Positions 1 through 6,125 of a stretch of DNA of 18,385 bases are shown here, piece by piece. This stretch comes from Candidatus Saccharimonadia bacterium. Lineage in GTDB: Bacteria; Patescibacteriota; Saccharimonadia; Saccharimonadales; Saccharimonadaceae. The position numbers and the translations under genes are program-made. The notes below the pieces were generated by a model. That model did no database searches, was not told the origin of the DNA, and saw only the letters and a list, made by a program, of their open reading frames with translations. The stretch covers positions 1 to 18,385 of the forward strand of contig JALRDA010000075.1 in assembly GCA_023257145.1 (NCBI GenBank), written 5' to 3'. Within the stretch, counting starts at the first letter, position 1. Each line of letters starts with the position of its first letter.

Positions 1-1907
1 ACATCAGGATGTGCCTTTTCGATCTCATCGAACAACACAACGCTGTATGGCTGACGGCGTATTTTATCGGTCAATTGACCACCGTCATCATAGCCGACAT
101 ACCCCGCTGGGGCGCCAACTAAGCGACTACTCGTGTGTCGCTCGCCAAACTCACTCATGTCAATTTTTATCAGTGAATCCTCATTACCAAATACCTCGCG
201 CGCAAGTACTTTTGCTAACTCGGTTTTACCAACCCCGGTTGGCCCCATAAAGACAAAAGAACCGATTGGACGCTTCGTACTGGCAACACCACTACGACTA
301 CGCCTAATAGCGCGAGCGACTTTTTCAACAGCTTCATTTTGACCGATAATATACTTACTAAGATGTTTTTCAAGGTTGCGTAGTAATTTCGCTTCAGACT
401 TCTGAACGCGCTTTACTGGTATACCCGTCATCGTTGCAATAGCATGCGCGACGTCATCATCCTTCAATTTTATAGGCGTATTTTGTTCGTAATCTTGACG
501 TGTCTCTTCTAGTTTTGCACTAATCTGACTGATACGCGTTTTGTAAAGCGCTGCACGTTCGTAATCTTCGCTTGCAACGGCATCTTCCATCTTTTCATTC
601 AGATTTTTTAGTTGGCGAGTAAAATCTCGTAGTTTACTCGGTTTTCGTCCAGATTTTACCCGGACAAGCGCCGCAGCCTCGTCAATCACATCGATTGCTT
701 TGTCCGGCATATAGCGCTCACTAACATAGCGTTCGGCCATGTACACCGCATCTTCGACAATTTCATCGCTCATCGTGACACCATGGTGACTTTCGTAGTG
801 CGAACGCAAGCCTTTGATTATCGCGATAGTATCTTTAAGATTCGGTTCCGGAACGATGATCGTCTGAAAGCGACGCTCTAGCGCACTATCTTTTTCAATA
901 TGCTTACGATACTCATCAAGCGTTGTCGCGCCAATCATGTGCATTTCACCGCGAGCCAATGCTGGCTTGAGCATATTTGCTGCGTCAAGTGCGCCTTCGG
1001 CAGCACCAGCACCAACCAGCAGATGGAGCTCGTCAATAAATACAAGCACGTTCTTTTGTTGCCGCAATTCTTCAACCACCTTCTTTAGGCGCTCTTCGAA
1101 CTCACCACGATACTTAGTACCAGCAATCATCGCCGCAAGATCCAGCTGGATAACCCGCTTATCAAGCAGGTGGTCTGGAACGTCCTCGCGCGCGATGCGC
1201 TGCGCCAGCCCCTCAACGATGGCCGTCTTTCCGACGCCAGGTTCGCCGATAAGTACCGGGTTGTTTTTCGTACGGCGACTAAGAATCGTTACTAAACGCT
1301 CTTCTTGTTCGTCACGGCCGATCACCGGATCAAGTTCATTTCGCTTTGCCTTTGCCGTGAGGTCGACACCAAAGGTCTCAAGCATTCCACCACGACCAGC
1401 ACGACGCTTTGTGGGATTACCTTGAGTTGTATCGCTGTCGTTATATGAAGCATTCTGTCGATCAAAAAACTCTTCAAGCTCGCCAATGAGACTTGGGATA
1501 TCTATGTTCATGTCACGCAGCAATACCGTAGCCCGTGCGTTCTTTTGGCTAAGAATACTATAGAGAATATGCTCAGTACCAAGGTGTTCTTGGTGGAACT
1601 CTTGTGCGATGTCCCAGCCCATTTTCAATGTCAGCTTCGCCGTCTCTGATAGGCCTTTCGCCCCTGTGCTCACCACTAAAGTTCGCGGTGTCAGATTAAG
1701 CGCTAGCTCTGCACGATCGAGTGTTATGCCCGCATCGGCTAAAACTTTTGCGCCTACAGACGAACCTTGCGCTAGCACGCCAAGTAATAAATGTTCGGTC
1801 CCGATATAGGCACTGCCATAGCCGCGAGCGATTGCGTCGGCGTGCTGCAGGCTGACACGTGCGTTGTCAGTTAAATGCGATAAAAAATCTGCGAAATCAT
1901 CTGCCAT
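1..1907 (-). CDS. clpC: ClpC-type AAA+ unfoldase subunit (5' part; runs off left edge)
   Basis: Hsp100 unfoldase that feeds substrates to the ClpP protease or remodels aggregates in the cytoplasm. The 635 visible residues contain a double Clp N-domain (TEHLLLGVL and TEHILYSIL repeats, about residues 1-150), AAA+ domain 1 with Walker A GEPGVGKT near residue 220 and Walker B VLVFIDELH near 286, a middle segment with a UVR-like ALYKTRISQI stretch, then AAA+ domain 2 with Walker A GPTGVGKT near 554 and Walker B VVLFDEIEKAHPD at the left edge. The double N-domain with only a short middle segment favours ClpC over ClpB. The start is the ATG at 1907; a GGGAGG Shine-Dalgarno lies about 16 nt upstream, which is longer than usual. 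The gene sits behind a CIRCE operator, so HrcA heat-shock control is expected. About the last quarter of a normal ClpC is outside the window. Confidence 0.95.
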   Translation of the reverse strand, partial: MADDFADFLSHLTDNARVSLQHADAIARGYGSAYIGTEHLLLGVLAQGSSVGAKVLADAGITLDRAELALNLTPRTLVVSTGAKGLSETAKLTLKMGWDIAQEFHQEHLGTEHILYSILSQKNARATVLLRDMNIDIPSLIGELEEFFDRQNASYNDSDTTQGNPTKRRAGRGGMLETFGVDLTAKAKRNELDPVIGRDEQEERLVTILSRRTKNNPVLIGEPGVGKTAIVEGLAQRIAREDVPDHLLDKRVIQLDLAAMIAGTKYRGEFEERLKKVVEELRQQKNVLVFIDELHLLVGAGAAEGALDAANMLKPALARGEMHMIGATTLDEYRKHIEKDSALERRFQTIIVPEPNLKDTIAIIKGLRSHYESHHGVTMSDEIVEDAVYMAERYVSERYMPDKAIDVIDEAAALVRVKSGRKPSKLRDFTRQLKNLNEKMEDAVASEDYERAALYKTRISQISAKLEETRQDYEQNTPIKLKDDDVAHAIATMTGIPVKRVQKSEAKLLRNLEKHLSKYIIGQNEAVEKVARAIRRSRSGVASTKRPIGSFVFMGPTGVGKTELAKVLAREVFGNEDSLIKIDMSEFGERHTSSRLVGAPAGYVGYDDGGQLTDKIRRQPYSVVLFDEIEKAHPD

Positions 1908-1978
1908 ATTTTTATTATCAATCCTCCCTAGCTGGAGCGCAAGCGTTTTAAGCTGCTTTACACCATTTGCTATAAATA

Positions 1979-2008
1979 ATTATATCTGAATGTTAGCACT
2001 CTCGTCAA
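1979..2008 (-). promoter_or_regulatory. clpC promoter (-35 TTGACG, -10 TATAAT)
   Basis: Read on the minus strand, TTGACG (2003-2008) and TATAAT (1979-1984) are 18 nt apart. Transcription should start near 1972, giving a leader of about 65 nt before the clpC ATG. The -35 lies inside the spacer of the CIRCE element, so bound HrcA would block RNA polymerase directly. Confidence 0.75.
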
Positions 2009-2021
2009 TAGAGTGCTAACA
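1991..2021. promoter_or_regulatory. CIRCE operator (HrcA binding site)
   Basis: The element is TTAGCACTC (1993-2001), a 9-nt spacer and GAGTGCTAA (2011-2019), which matches the CIRCE consensus exactly. The dyad continues two more bases on each side (1991-2021). CIRCE is the operator of the heat-shock repressor HrcA. It overlaps the clpC promoter and lies 3 nt upstream of a perfect -35 (TTGACA) pointing towards the small genes at 2098, so it could control both directions. Confidence 0.95.
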
Positions 2022-2022
2022 T

Positions 2023-2052
2023 TTGACAACACTGGCTTTTTCAAGCTAAAAA
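2023..2052 (+). promoter_or_regulatory. Possible promoter for the 2098/2166 small genes
   Basis: TTGACA (2023-2028) is a perfect -35. At 18 nt spacing the only candidate -10 is TAAAAA (2047-2052), which lacks the conserved final T, so the call is tentative. The start would fall near 2059, just upstream of the overlapping palindromes at 2065-2085. Confidence 0.4.
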
Positions 2053-2064
2053 GCGCATACTAGG

Positions 2065-2085
2065 CACACTAGTGTGAATTCACAC
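2065..2085. repeat. Two overlapping perfect palindromes (three CACAC/GTGTG half-sites)
   Basis: CACACTAGTGTG (2065-2076) and GTGTGAATTCACAC (2072-2085) are both perfect palindromes and share the central GTGTG. The result is three alternating half-sites spaced by TA and AATT. The layout resembles an operator for a dimeric regulator that can bind in two registers. Because it lies between a likely promoter and the 2098 start codon, it could also form alternative hairpins in the leader. Confidence 0.6.
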
Positions 2086-2097
2086 GGAAAGATCTAT

Positions 2098-2166
2098 ATG
2101 TCAAAGGGAAAAGACCGAAAAAAAGAAGTCAAGAAACCAAAGCAAGTAAAAGCGACGGCAAAGTAA
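2098..2166 (+). CDS. 22-aa lysine-rich micro-protein
   Basis: A short reading frame starts ATG TCA AAG GGA and ends TAA at 2164-2166. The product is strongly basic, with 10 Lys and 1 Arg among 22 residues, and has no hydrophobic segment. A weak GGAAAG purine stretch lies about 6 nt upstream of the ATG. Its stop overlaps the start of the next gene as TAATG, the usual sign of translational coupling, which is the main reason to believe it is translated. Such a small basic peptide could bind RNA or the ribosome, but nothing in the sequence proves a role. It could also be only a leader peptide that delivers ribosomes to the 2166 gene. Confidence 0.6.
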   Translation: MSKGKDRKKEVKKPKQVKATAK

Positions 2167-2387
2167 TGGCGCCGACACTTACTATTGAAGAGATTACCGC
2201 GAAGCTCGAATCGTTCGAACAAGACCCAACCATGGTAACCAAAGGTGCATACAGCCCATCCGCCGTCGATTATCCCGACAATCACTACCCCTTCGTCCAA
2301 GTACATCTCGCATACCTAAAAAAGCATCAAAAGATAAACGCCGCACATTACATATCAAATCTAGAAATTATGATAAAACAGCGTTAA
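2166..2387 (+). CDS. 73-aa conserved-looking hypothetical protein
   Basis: I do not recognise the family. The product is soluble, mixed alpha-helical by appearance, with no signal peptide or membrane segment; the C-terminal third (VHLAYLKKHQKINAAHYISN) looks like one amphipathic helical region. It has no Cys, so it is not a zinc finger. The start overlaps the stop of the 22-aa gene (TAATG), so the two should be co-translated, and the stop codon is embedded in the stem of a strong terminator. The pair is divergent from clpC across a shared CIRCE region, so a heat-shock link is possible but not shown. Confidence 0.7.
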   Translation: MAPTLTIEEITAKLESFEQDPTMVTKGAYSPSAVDYPDNHYPFVQVHLAYLKKHQKINAAHYISNLEIMIKQR

Positions 2388-2426
2388 ATAAAAATCTCCG
2401 CACTTACGGCGGAGATTTTTATTTAA
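2384..2426. terminator. Bidirectional intrinsic terminator between the 2166 gene and nusA
   Basis: An 18-bp perfect stem (arms 2384-2401 and 2409-2426, loop 2402-2408) has a CTCCGC/GCGGAG core flanked by A-rich and T-rich arms. It therefore gives a U-tract on either strand and serves the converging 2166 gene and nusA. The left arm includes the stop codon of the 2166 gene. Confidence 0.93.
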
Positions 2427-2436
2427 CGTAGTCAAT

Positions 2437-3567
2437 TTACTCTTCTGTTGATTCCTCGACGGCGTTCATTAGACTATCTTCGATATTCTTGCGAGGCTTA
2501 GCTTCGGCTGGCTTTTCAGCAACAACTTGTGCAGTCTCAATATCTAGTTCGTAACCCGTCAAACGACTTGCCAAACGAACATTCTGACCACCTCGGCCAA
2601 TCGCAATTGATTGCTGATCTTCGTAAACGAATACCTTGGCGCGCTTTGCGACTTCATCAATTTCAACCTTAACAACTTCAGCTGGGCTCAGTGCATTACG
2701 GATAAACTGTTCTTTATTTTCATCGAACGTAATGATGTCGATCTTTTCCTGATCGCCAATTTCGTTCATGACAGCTTGAACGCGCGTACCGTGTCCACCA
2801 ACAAACGTACCAACCGGGTCAACGCCTGGAACAGTCGAAAGAACAGCAAGCTTTGTTCGGCGTCCAGCTTCGCGAGCGATTGCCTTAATTTCAACAGCAC
2901 CAGTTTCCATTTCCGGAACTTCTTGACGGAAAAGATACTCAACAAATGCTTCGTTGCCGCGAGACAAGATAAGCTGCGGCCCACGGTTGTCGCGTTCGAT
3001 ATCCTTAATGAATACCTTGATGCGACTACCGATACTGTAGAATTCGCCCTGAATTTGTTCGCTCTGAGGAATGATTCCGGTCGCTTTACCCAGTTCGACG
3101 CGAATGACACGTGGCTCAACACGCTGTACAGTACCGTTGACGATTGTACCGATCTTATCTTCGTACTCTTCAAGAACCACCTCGCGCTCTGCTTCACGAA
3201 GACGCTGCAACACGACTTGTTTTGCGGTTTGCGCTGCAACACGGCCAAATGATGTTACTTCAAATTTGTCTTCAACTGTGTCGCCAATAACAACATCTGC
3301 TTTGACCTTTTTAGCATCCTCAAGGCTGATTTCAACGGCATCGCTACCAACCTCTTCAACAACTTCACGAGCGACAAATACGTTTGCCGTACCGTCGTTA
3401 ACGTTTAGTTCAGCACGGACTTCTTGATCGCGCTCTCCGTTATCACGACGCCATGCAGCAGCAATGGCTTGTTCGATAACCGACAAGACGACATCTTCTG
3501 GTAAATTTTTCTCTTCCGCAATTGTTCGAACTGCGAGTGTCAATTGTTTGATATTAATATCTTCCAT
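2437..3567 (-). CDS. nusA: Transcription termination/antitermination factor NusA
   Basis: RNA polymerase-associated factor that stabilises pause and terminator hairpins and takes part in antitermination. The 376 residues hold the N-terminal RNAP-binding domain (about 1-125), an S1 domain (about 130-200, GTIVNGTVQRVE), KH1 with the GGHG loop (VGTFVGGHGTRV) and KH2 with GRGG (IAIGRGGQNVRLA). The Glu-rich tail lacks the acidic AR repeats of the E. coli protein; the length matches the short NusA of Gram-positive bacteria. The ATG at 3567 follows an AGGAG site. The usual neighbours rimP and infB are not beside it here: the next gene upstream is a DNA glycosylase. It has its own promoter and a terminator-like hairpin in the leader. 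Confidence 0.97.
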   Translation of the reverse strand: MEDINIKQLTLAVRTIAEEKNLPEDVVLSVIEQAIAAAWRRDNGERDQEVRAELNVNDGTANVFVAREVVEEVGSDAVEISLEDAKKVKADVVIGDTVEDKFEVTSFGRVAAQTAKQVVLQRLREAEREVVLEEYEDKIGTIVNGTVQRVEPRVIRVELGKATGIIPQSEQIQGEFYSIGSRIKVFIKDIERDNRGPQLILSRGNEAFVEYLFRQEVPEMETGAVEIKAIAREAGRRTKLAVLSTVPGVDPVGTFVGGHGTRVQAVMNEIGDQEKIDIITFDENKEQFIRNALSPAEVVKVEIDEVAKRAKVFVYEDQQSIAIGRGGQNVRLASRLTGYELDIETAQVVAEKPAEAKPRKNIEDSLMNAVEESTEE

Positions 3568-3587
3568 GACGTTACTCCTTCTTTATG

Positions 3588-3611
3588 AAAAAATCCGACC
3601 TGCTGGCCGGA
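3588..3611 (-). terminator. Terminator-like hairpin in the nusA leader (attenuator or mpg terminator)
   Basis: On the minus strand TCCGGCC, loop AGCA and GGTCGGA form a 7-bp stem (one G-U pair) followed directly by six T. It lies about 10 nt after the predicted nusA start site and 10 nt before the Shine-Dalgarno. It may end transcripts coming from the mpg gene, attenuate nusA itself, or do both. Confidence 0.65.
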
Positions 3612-3627
3612 CTAATGTACTAATCGT

Positions 3628-3656
3628 AGTATAGCATCTGTGATTTCACTCCGCAA
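3628..3656 (-). promoter_or_regulatory. nusA promoter, extended -10
   Basis: On the minus strand TTGCGG (3651-3656) and TATACT (3628-3633) are 17 nt apart, with TGC directly before the -10 (extended -10 type). The start should lie near 3621, giving a leader of about 54 nt that begins with the hairpin at 3588-3611. The -35 lies immediately after the mpg stop codon. Confidence 0.7.
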
Positions 3657-3657
3657 G

Positions 3658-4263
3658 CTATTTATCAGATGGCGCCTTTACCGACACATATGGGTTATCT
3701 TTAATATAAAACCGCCAAAGCACGTCTTTTGCTTTACTTATTCCGATACGCGTCGTTGTGACAATGTCAGGGGCTGGCAATTTCGGCTCCAAAATCAAAC
3801 GAAGCGGCAATTTCGATAAATCATGCCCGTTCATTTTCAAATCAATAGCTAGTGCCTGGCATAATTTCGCTGGACCATTTGTCACGTCATATCCCGTCTT
3901 ACCTTTCCTGTGTTCTTCTAGCACCGCAGTATTCGTAAGTGGCTCGACTGCCCGTATAAGTACACCGGCACCATACCCGTTTTCACCGGCCACAATATTA
4001 CAGCAGTAGTGCATACCATATGTAAAATAGACATACGCCCGCCCAGCCGGACCGAACATTGTCTCAACCCGGGCCGTGCGGCCGTTATAGCTATGGCTGG
4101 CTGCGTCAGTTTGATCATACGCTTCAGTTTCAACAATCTTGACGCGCACAATCTGCCCATCAATTTCTCTTTCAAGAATACTTCCTAGTAACCGCTTTGC
4201 TGCGGTACTGGCGTCAGTTATCAGTGGCGCAAAAGACTTACTCGCTACTTGTTCGGATGCCAT
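3658..4263 (-). CDS. mpg: 3-methyladenine DNA glycosylase, AAG/MPG family
   Basis: Monofunctional base-excision repair enzyme that removes alkylated purines such as 3-methyladenine, and often hypoxanthine, from DNA. At 201 aa it is the normal bacterial length. The catalytic region KIVETEAYDQTDAASHS matches the family pattern in which the Glu of VETEAY activates the water; the downstream FGPAGRAYVYFTYGMHYCCNIV and GAGVLIRAVEPL blocks, which form the damage-binding pocket, are intact. NGPAKLCQAL is also family-typical. The start ATG at 4263 lies inside the end of chaB (19-nt overlap), so translation is probably coupled to chaB. Confidence 0.93.
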   Translation of the reverse strand: MASEQVASKSFAPLITDASTAAKRLLGSILEREIDGQIVRVKIVETEAYDQTDAASHSYNGRTARVETMFGPAGRAYVYFTYGMHYCCNIVAGENGYGAGVLIRAVEPLTNTAVLEEHRKGKTGYDVTNGPAKLCQALAIDLKMNGHDLSKLPLRLILEPKLPAPDIVTTTRIGISKAKDVLWRFYIKDNPYVSVKAPSDK

Positions 4264-4475
4264 GCTCCGTCATCGCCCTTCTGATATTTACGCTTTACTG
4301 CCGACCATGCAACACGATGAGAAACCTCCTCTCGATCGGCATCATCACGCCGATCTTTAGGATGCTTATATTCTTCATAAGCACTATTGAAGGCCTCCTT
4401 GTAGATGTCCTGAGCATGCTTTGGTAGTACGTGCTTTACACTTTCAGGTAAATCATTGATAGAATTATATGGCAT
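4245..4475 (-). CDS. chaB: ChaB family protein
   Basis: The 76 residues begin MPYNSINDLPESVKHVLP and continue through HAQDIYKEAFNSA, DRRDDADREE and KGDDGAWH. These blocks match the E. coli ChaB sequence as I remember it, over the full length and with the same length of 76 aa. In E. coli ChaB was named as a possible regulator of the ChaA cation antiporter, but its molecular role is uncertain. No chaA or chaC lies nearby. The gene sits 18 nt after the coiled-coil gene and overlaps the glycosylase start by 19 nt, so the three appear to form an operon. The Shine-Dalgarno is weak (GGAAG). The strong similarity to an enterobacterial protein raises the question of horizontal transfer. Confidence 0.9.
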   Translation of the reverse strand: MPYNSINDLPESVKHVLPKHAQDIYKEAFNSAYEEYKHPKDRRDDADREEVSHRVAWSAVKRKYQKGDDGAWHPNK

Positions 4476-4493
4476 ATTGCTTCCTATATAGGA

Positions 4494-4841
4494 TTACATA
4501 AACATCGTTGACGCACCGCCGGATAATCGCTGAATTTCCTTATCGATTTCATCTATTTTTGCCTTGAACTCAGCCTCGACAGTCTTTTTCTTATTCTGCA
4601 ACTGAGCTATCCTAGCGCTTACCCCAGCTAACGCTGTGTCTAATTGCGCCGCCTCCGCTTCCATGCGTGCCGCCTCTGCTTCCAGCTTGTCCGCCTGCTG
4701 AGCATCAACGCTTGCTCTGGTGTCATCACCATCACGTGAATGAGCATCGGCATTAGTCTGAAACTTATTTGCTTCTTTATGATCACTATCTGCTTTTCTT
4801 CGCAGTTTCTCCGCTTCCGCTTGTAGTTGTCGAGCGTCCAT
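4494..4841 (-). CDS. 115-aa coiled-coil hypothetical protein
   Basis: The product is almost entirely charged and Ala/Gln/Glu-rich heptad-like sequence, predicted as two or more long helices, with no signal peptide or membrane segment. It ends in a short Gly-Ser-Thr-Met tail (SGGASTMFM). A GTG 18 nt further upstream (4859) is also in frame, but it would place the GAGGAG Shine-Dalgarno inside the coding region. The ATG at 4841, 8 to 9 nt after that site, is therefore the better start. No family is recognised. Its place as the first gene before chaB and mpg suggests co-expression in a stress-type operon, which is an inference. Confidence 0.8.
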   Translation of the reverse strand: MDARQLQAEAEKLRRKADSDHKEANKFQTNADAHSRDGDDTRASVDAQQADKLEAEAARMEAEAAQLDTALAGVSARIAQLQNKKKTVEAEFKAKIDEIDKEIQRLSGGASTMFM

Positions 4842-4864
4842 AATCAAATCTCCTCTCACTTTCT

Positions 4865-4893
4865 ATTTTACTCCTACACAGATTCGCGCAAAA
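4865..4893 (-). promoter_or_regulatory. Weak candidate promoter for the coiled-coil/chaB/mpg operon
   Basis: TAAAAT on the minus strand (4865-4870) is placed about 24 nt before the ATG and just before the Shine-Dalgarno. The -35 region (TTTTGC/TTGCGC at 4886-4893) is a poor match. It is listed because no better site exists in the 77-bp gap. Confidence 0.35.
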
Positions 4894-4906
4894 CACCCAA
4901 CCATAG

Positions 4907-4912
4907 TAAAAT
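4907..4912 (+). promoter_or_regulatory. -10 of the FKBP gene, predicted leaderless
   Basis: TAAAAT ends 6 nt before the ATG at 4919, and there is no Shine-Dalgarno. A start 7 nt after the -10 would be the A of the ATG. The -35 region is weak (TTCGCG at 4883-4888, 18 nt away). Confidence 0.55.
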
Positions 4913-4918
4913 AGAATT

Positions 4919-5305
4919 ATGACAGAGCAAAACACACCACTTGAAGGAACCAAATTAGCTAACTTCACCCCAATTAGCTCGGTACCTGAGTTACAGATTA
5001 TAGATATCACCGAAGGCACCGGCGAAATCGTCCCAGCGGACGCAACTATTACCGCCCATTACACCGGCGCGCTATGCAAAGACGGAACAATTTTCCAAAG
5101 CTCGCATGATTTTGGGAAGCCAATCAGCTTCGGGTTAAATCAAGTGATCTCTGGATGGACAAAAGGTGTTCCGGGCATGAAAGTTGGCGGTACTCGCCGT
5201 TTGATCATCCCGTCGGCAATGGCATATGGGTCTGTTCGCGCTGCGGCAAATATTCCCCCAAACTCCGACTTGGTTTTTGACATCGAACTAGTTGAATTAA
5301 ATTAA
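4919..5305 (+). CDS. FKBP-type peptidyl-prolyl cis-trans isomerase
   Basis: Folding enzyme that speeds cis-trans isomerisation of Xaa-Pro bonds. It is 128 aa, with a short N-terminal extension (about 1-25) and one FKBP domain. The domain markers are ITAHYTGALCKDGTIFQSS, VISGWTKGVPGMKVGG, RRLIIPSAMAYG, IPPNSDLVFDIELVEL. In the active-site loop the usual FD pair (FDSS in FKBP12) is FQSS, so the Asp that hydrogen-bonds ligands is replaced by Gln; the Tyr, Phe and Trp of the pocket remain. No signal peptide is present, so it is probably cytoplasmic. The gene stands alone, divergent from the coiled-coil operon, and has its own terminator. The start lacks a ribosome-binding site and is probably leaderless. 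Confidence 0.93.
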   Translation: MTEQNTPLEGTKLANFTPISSVPELQIIDITEGTGEIVPADATITAHYTGALCKDGTIFQSSHDFGKPISFGLNQVISGWTKGVPGMKVGGTRRLIIPSAMAYGSVRAAANIPPNSDLVFDIELVELN

Positions 5306-5325
5306 TCGCCATCTTCTTTCACGAT

Positions 5326-5356
5326 AGACTGCTCATAATCGAGCAGTCTTTTTTTT
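5326..5356 (+). terminator. Intrinsic terminator of the FKBP gene
   Basis: AGACTGCTC (5326-5334), a 6-nt loop and GAGCAGTCT (5341-5349) form a 9-bp perfect stem followed by a run of eight T (5349-5356). Confidence 0.95.
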
Positions 5357-5401
5357 ACAGATGTAACGCACATTAAGTTTATTATCATGTGATTATTTGC
5401 A

Positions 5402-5430
5402 TTTACAAATATTACAACGAGGTCTATTAT
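5402..5430 (+). promoter_or_regulatory. Promoter of the surface protein/sortase operon
   Basis: TTTACA (5402-5407) and TATTAT (5425-5430) are separated by 17 nt, each one base off consensus. The start should be near 5437, leaving a leader of about 90 nt before the ATG at 5527. This is one of the few genes here with a long leader and a strong Shine-Dalgarno. Confidence 0.65.
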
Positions 5431-5482
5431 TAACGTAACCAAGATAAACATCGTTTGCAAAAAGTATCAGTCACATACTAAT

Positions 5483-5524
5483 TCAAGGGAGGTTCATCAA
5501 CTCTACACAATCAAAGGAGGTTCA
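5483..5524 (+). repeat. Duplicated Shine-Dalgarno cassette
   Basis: TCAAGGGAGGTTCA (5483-5496) is repeated as TCAAAGGAGGTTCA (5511-5524), 13 of 14 bases identical, with a 28-nt period. The second copy is a full-strength ribosome-binding site for the ATG at 5527. The first copy has no start codon at a suitable distance and may act as a ribosome standby site. Confidence 0.7.
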
Positions 5525-5526
5525 CA

Positions 5527-6111
5527 ATGAAAAAACTACTATTAGGTTTGGCAATTGCAGTCGCAGGTCTAACTGGAACAAGCGCATCAGTCGGCGCAGT
5601 CACAGATAGCTCAATATCCAACACAGGTCCAAATTCCACCAATACCATTGAAGTCAAAGACGATTTTAAATGTGAGGTGAAGAATGATAACGACTTTGTA
5701 ATCAAGAATAAAAATGATCAACAAGCAGCTTCTGGCTCGGCCACTGTCAGCGGTAATACTAGCGGCGGTGGCGCACGTTCTGGATCAGCAACCAATTCCA
5801 ACGGCACAGTCATCGATGTTGCAATCGATAATAGCGGCGCATGCGTCGTGACGGCTGTCACCCCACCAGCCCCAGTCGTCCCTGGCGGTTCGGGTGGCGG
5901 ACAACCTGTCGGTGGAATGGGCGCAGCACAGCCTCAACCAGTTGGCGGAATGGGTGCCGTAGCCGCCCCACAGAGAGTAACACCAGTTGCACTTCCAGAC
6001 ACCAGCACCGAATCCAATATTGGCCTTGTCGCTGGTCTTATTGCACTGCTTGCGGTAGTTGTCCTAGGATCCCGAGCAGCCATTACTACATATAGTAAAT
6101 TACAGCTTTAG
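5527..6111 (+). CDS. Secreted surface protein with LPDTS sorting-type C-terminus
   Basis: The 194-aa precursor has a classical signal peptide (KK, hydrophobic LLLGLAIAVAGL, likely cut after VGA near residue 24). A low-complexity Asn/Ser/Gly/Thr-rich region follows (NTGPNSTNTIE, then SGSATVSGNTSGGGARSGSATNSN), then a Pro/Gly linker carrying QPVGGMGA twice, then LPDTS near residue 157, a hydrophobic stretch (GLVAGLIALLAVVVLG) and a short tail. The layout of motif, hydrophobic span and tail is that of a sortase substrate, although the motif has Ser where LPxTG has Gly and the tail is only weakly basic. One Cys pair (FKCEV and GACVV) could form a disulfide. The Asn/Ser/Gly repeat style resembles surface proteins of CPR bacteria as I recall them. 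The sortase gene follows after 14 nt. Confidence 0.85.
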   Translation: MKKLLLGLAIAVAGLTGTSASVGAVTDSSISNTGPNSTNTIEVKDDFKCEVKNDNDFVIKNKNDQQAASGSATVSGNTSGGGARSGSATNSNGTVIDVAIDNSGACVVTAVTPPAPVVPGGSGGGQPVGGMGAAQPQPVGGMGAVAAPQRVTPVALPDTSTESNIGLVAGLIALLAVVVLGSRAAITTYSKLQL

Positions 6112-6125
6112 TTCGGTAACATTCT

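Noticed and set aside
2024..2029. TTGTCA on the minus strand as the clpC -35
   Set aside because: It is 39 nt from the TATAAT at 1979-1984. TTGACG at 2003-2008 has the correct 18-nt spacing.
2611..3252. A 213-codon open frame on the plus strand, antisense to nusA
   Set aside because: NusA is unmistakable on the other strand. The antisense product is rich in Asn, Phe and Cys without domain pattern, and it has no promoter or ribosome-binding site. Its openness follows from the codon use of nusA.
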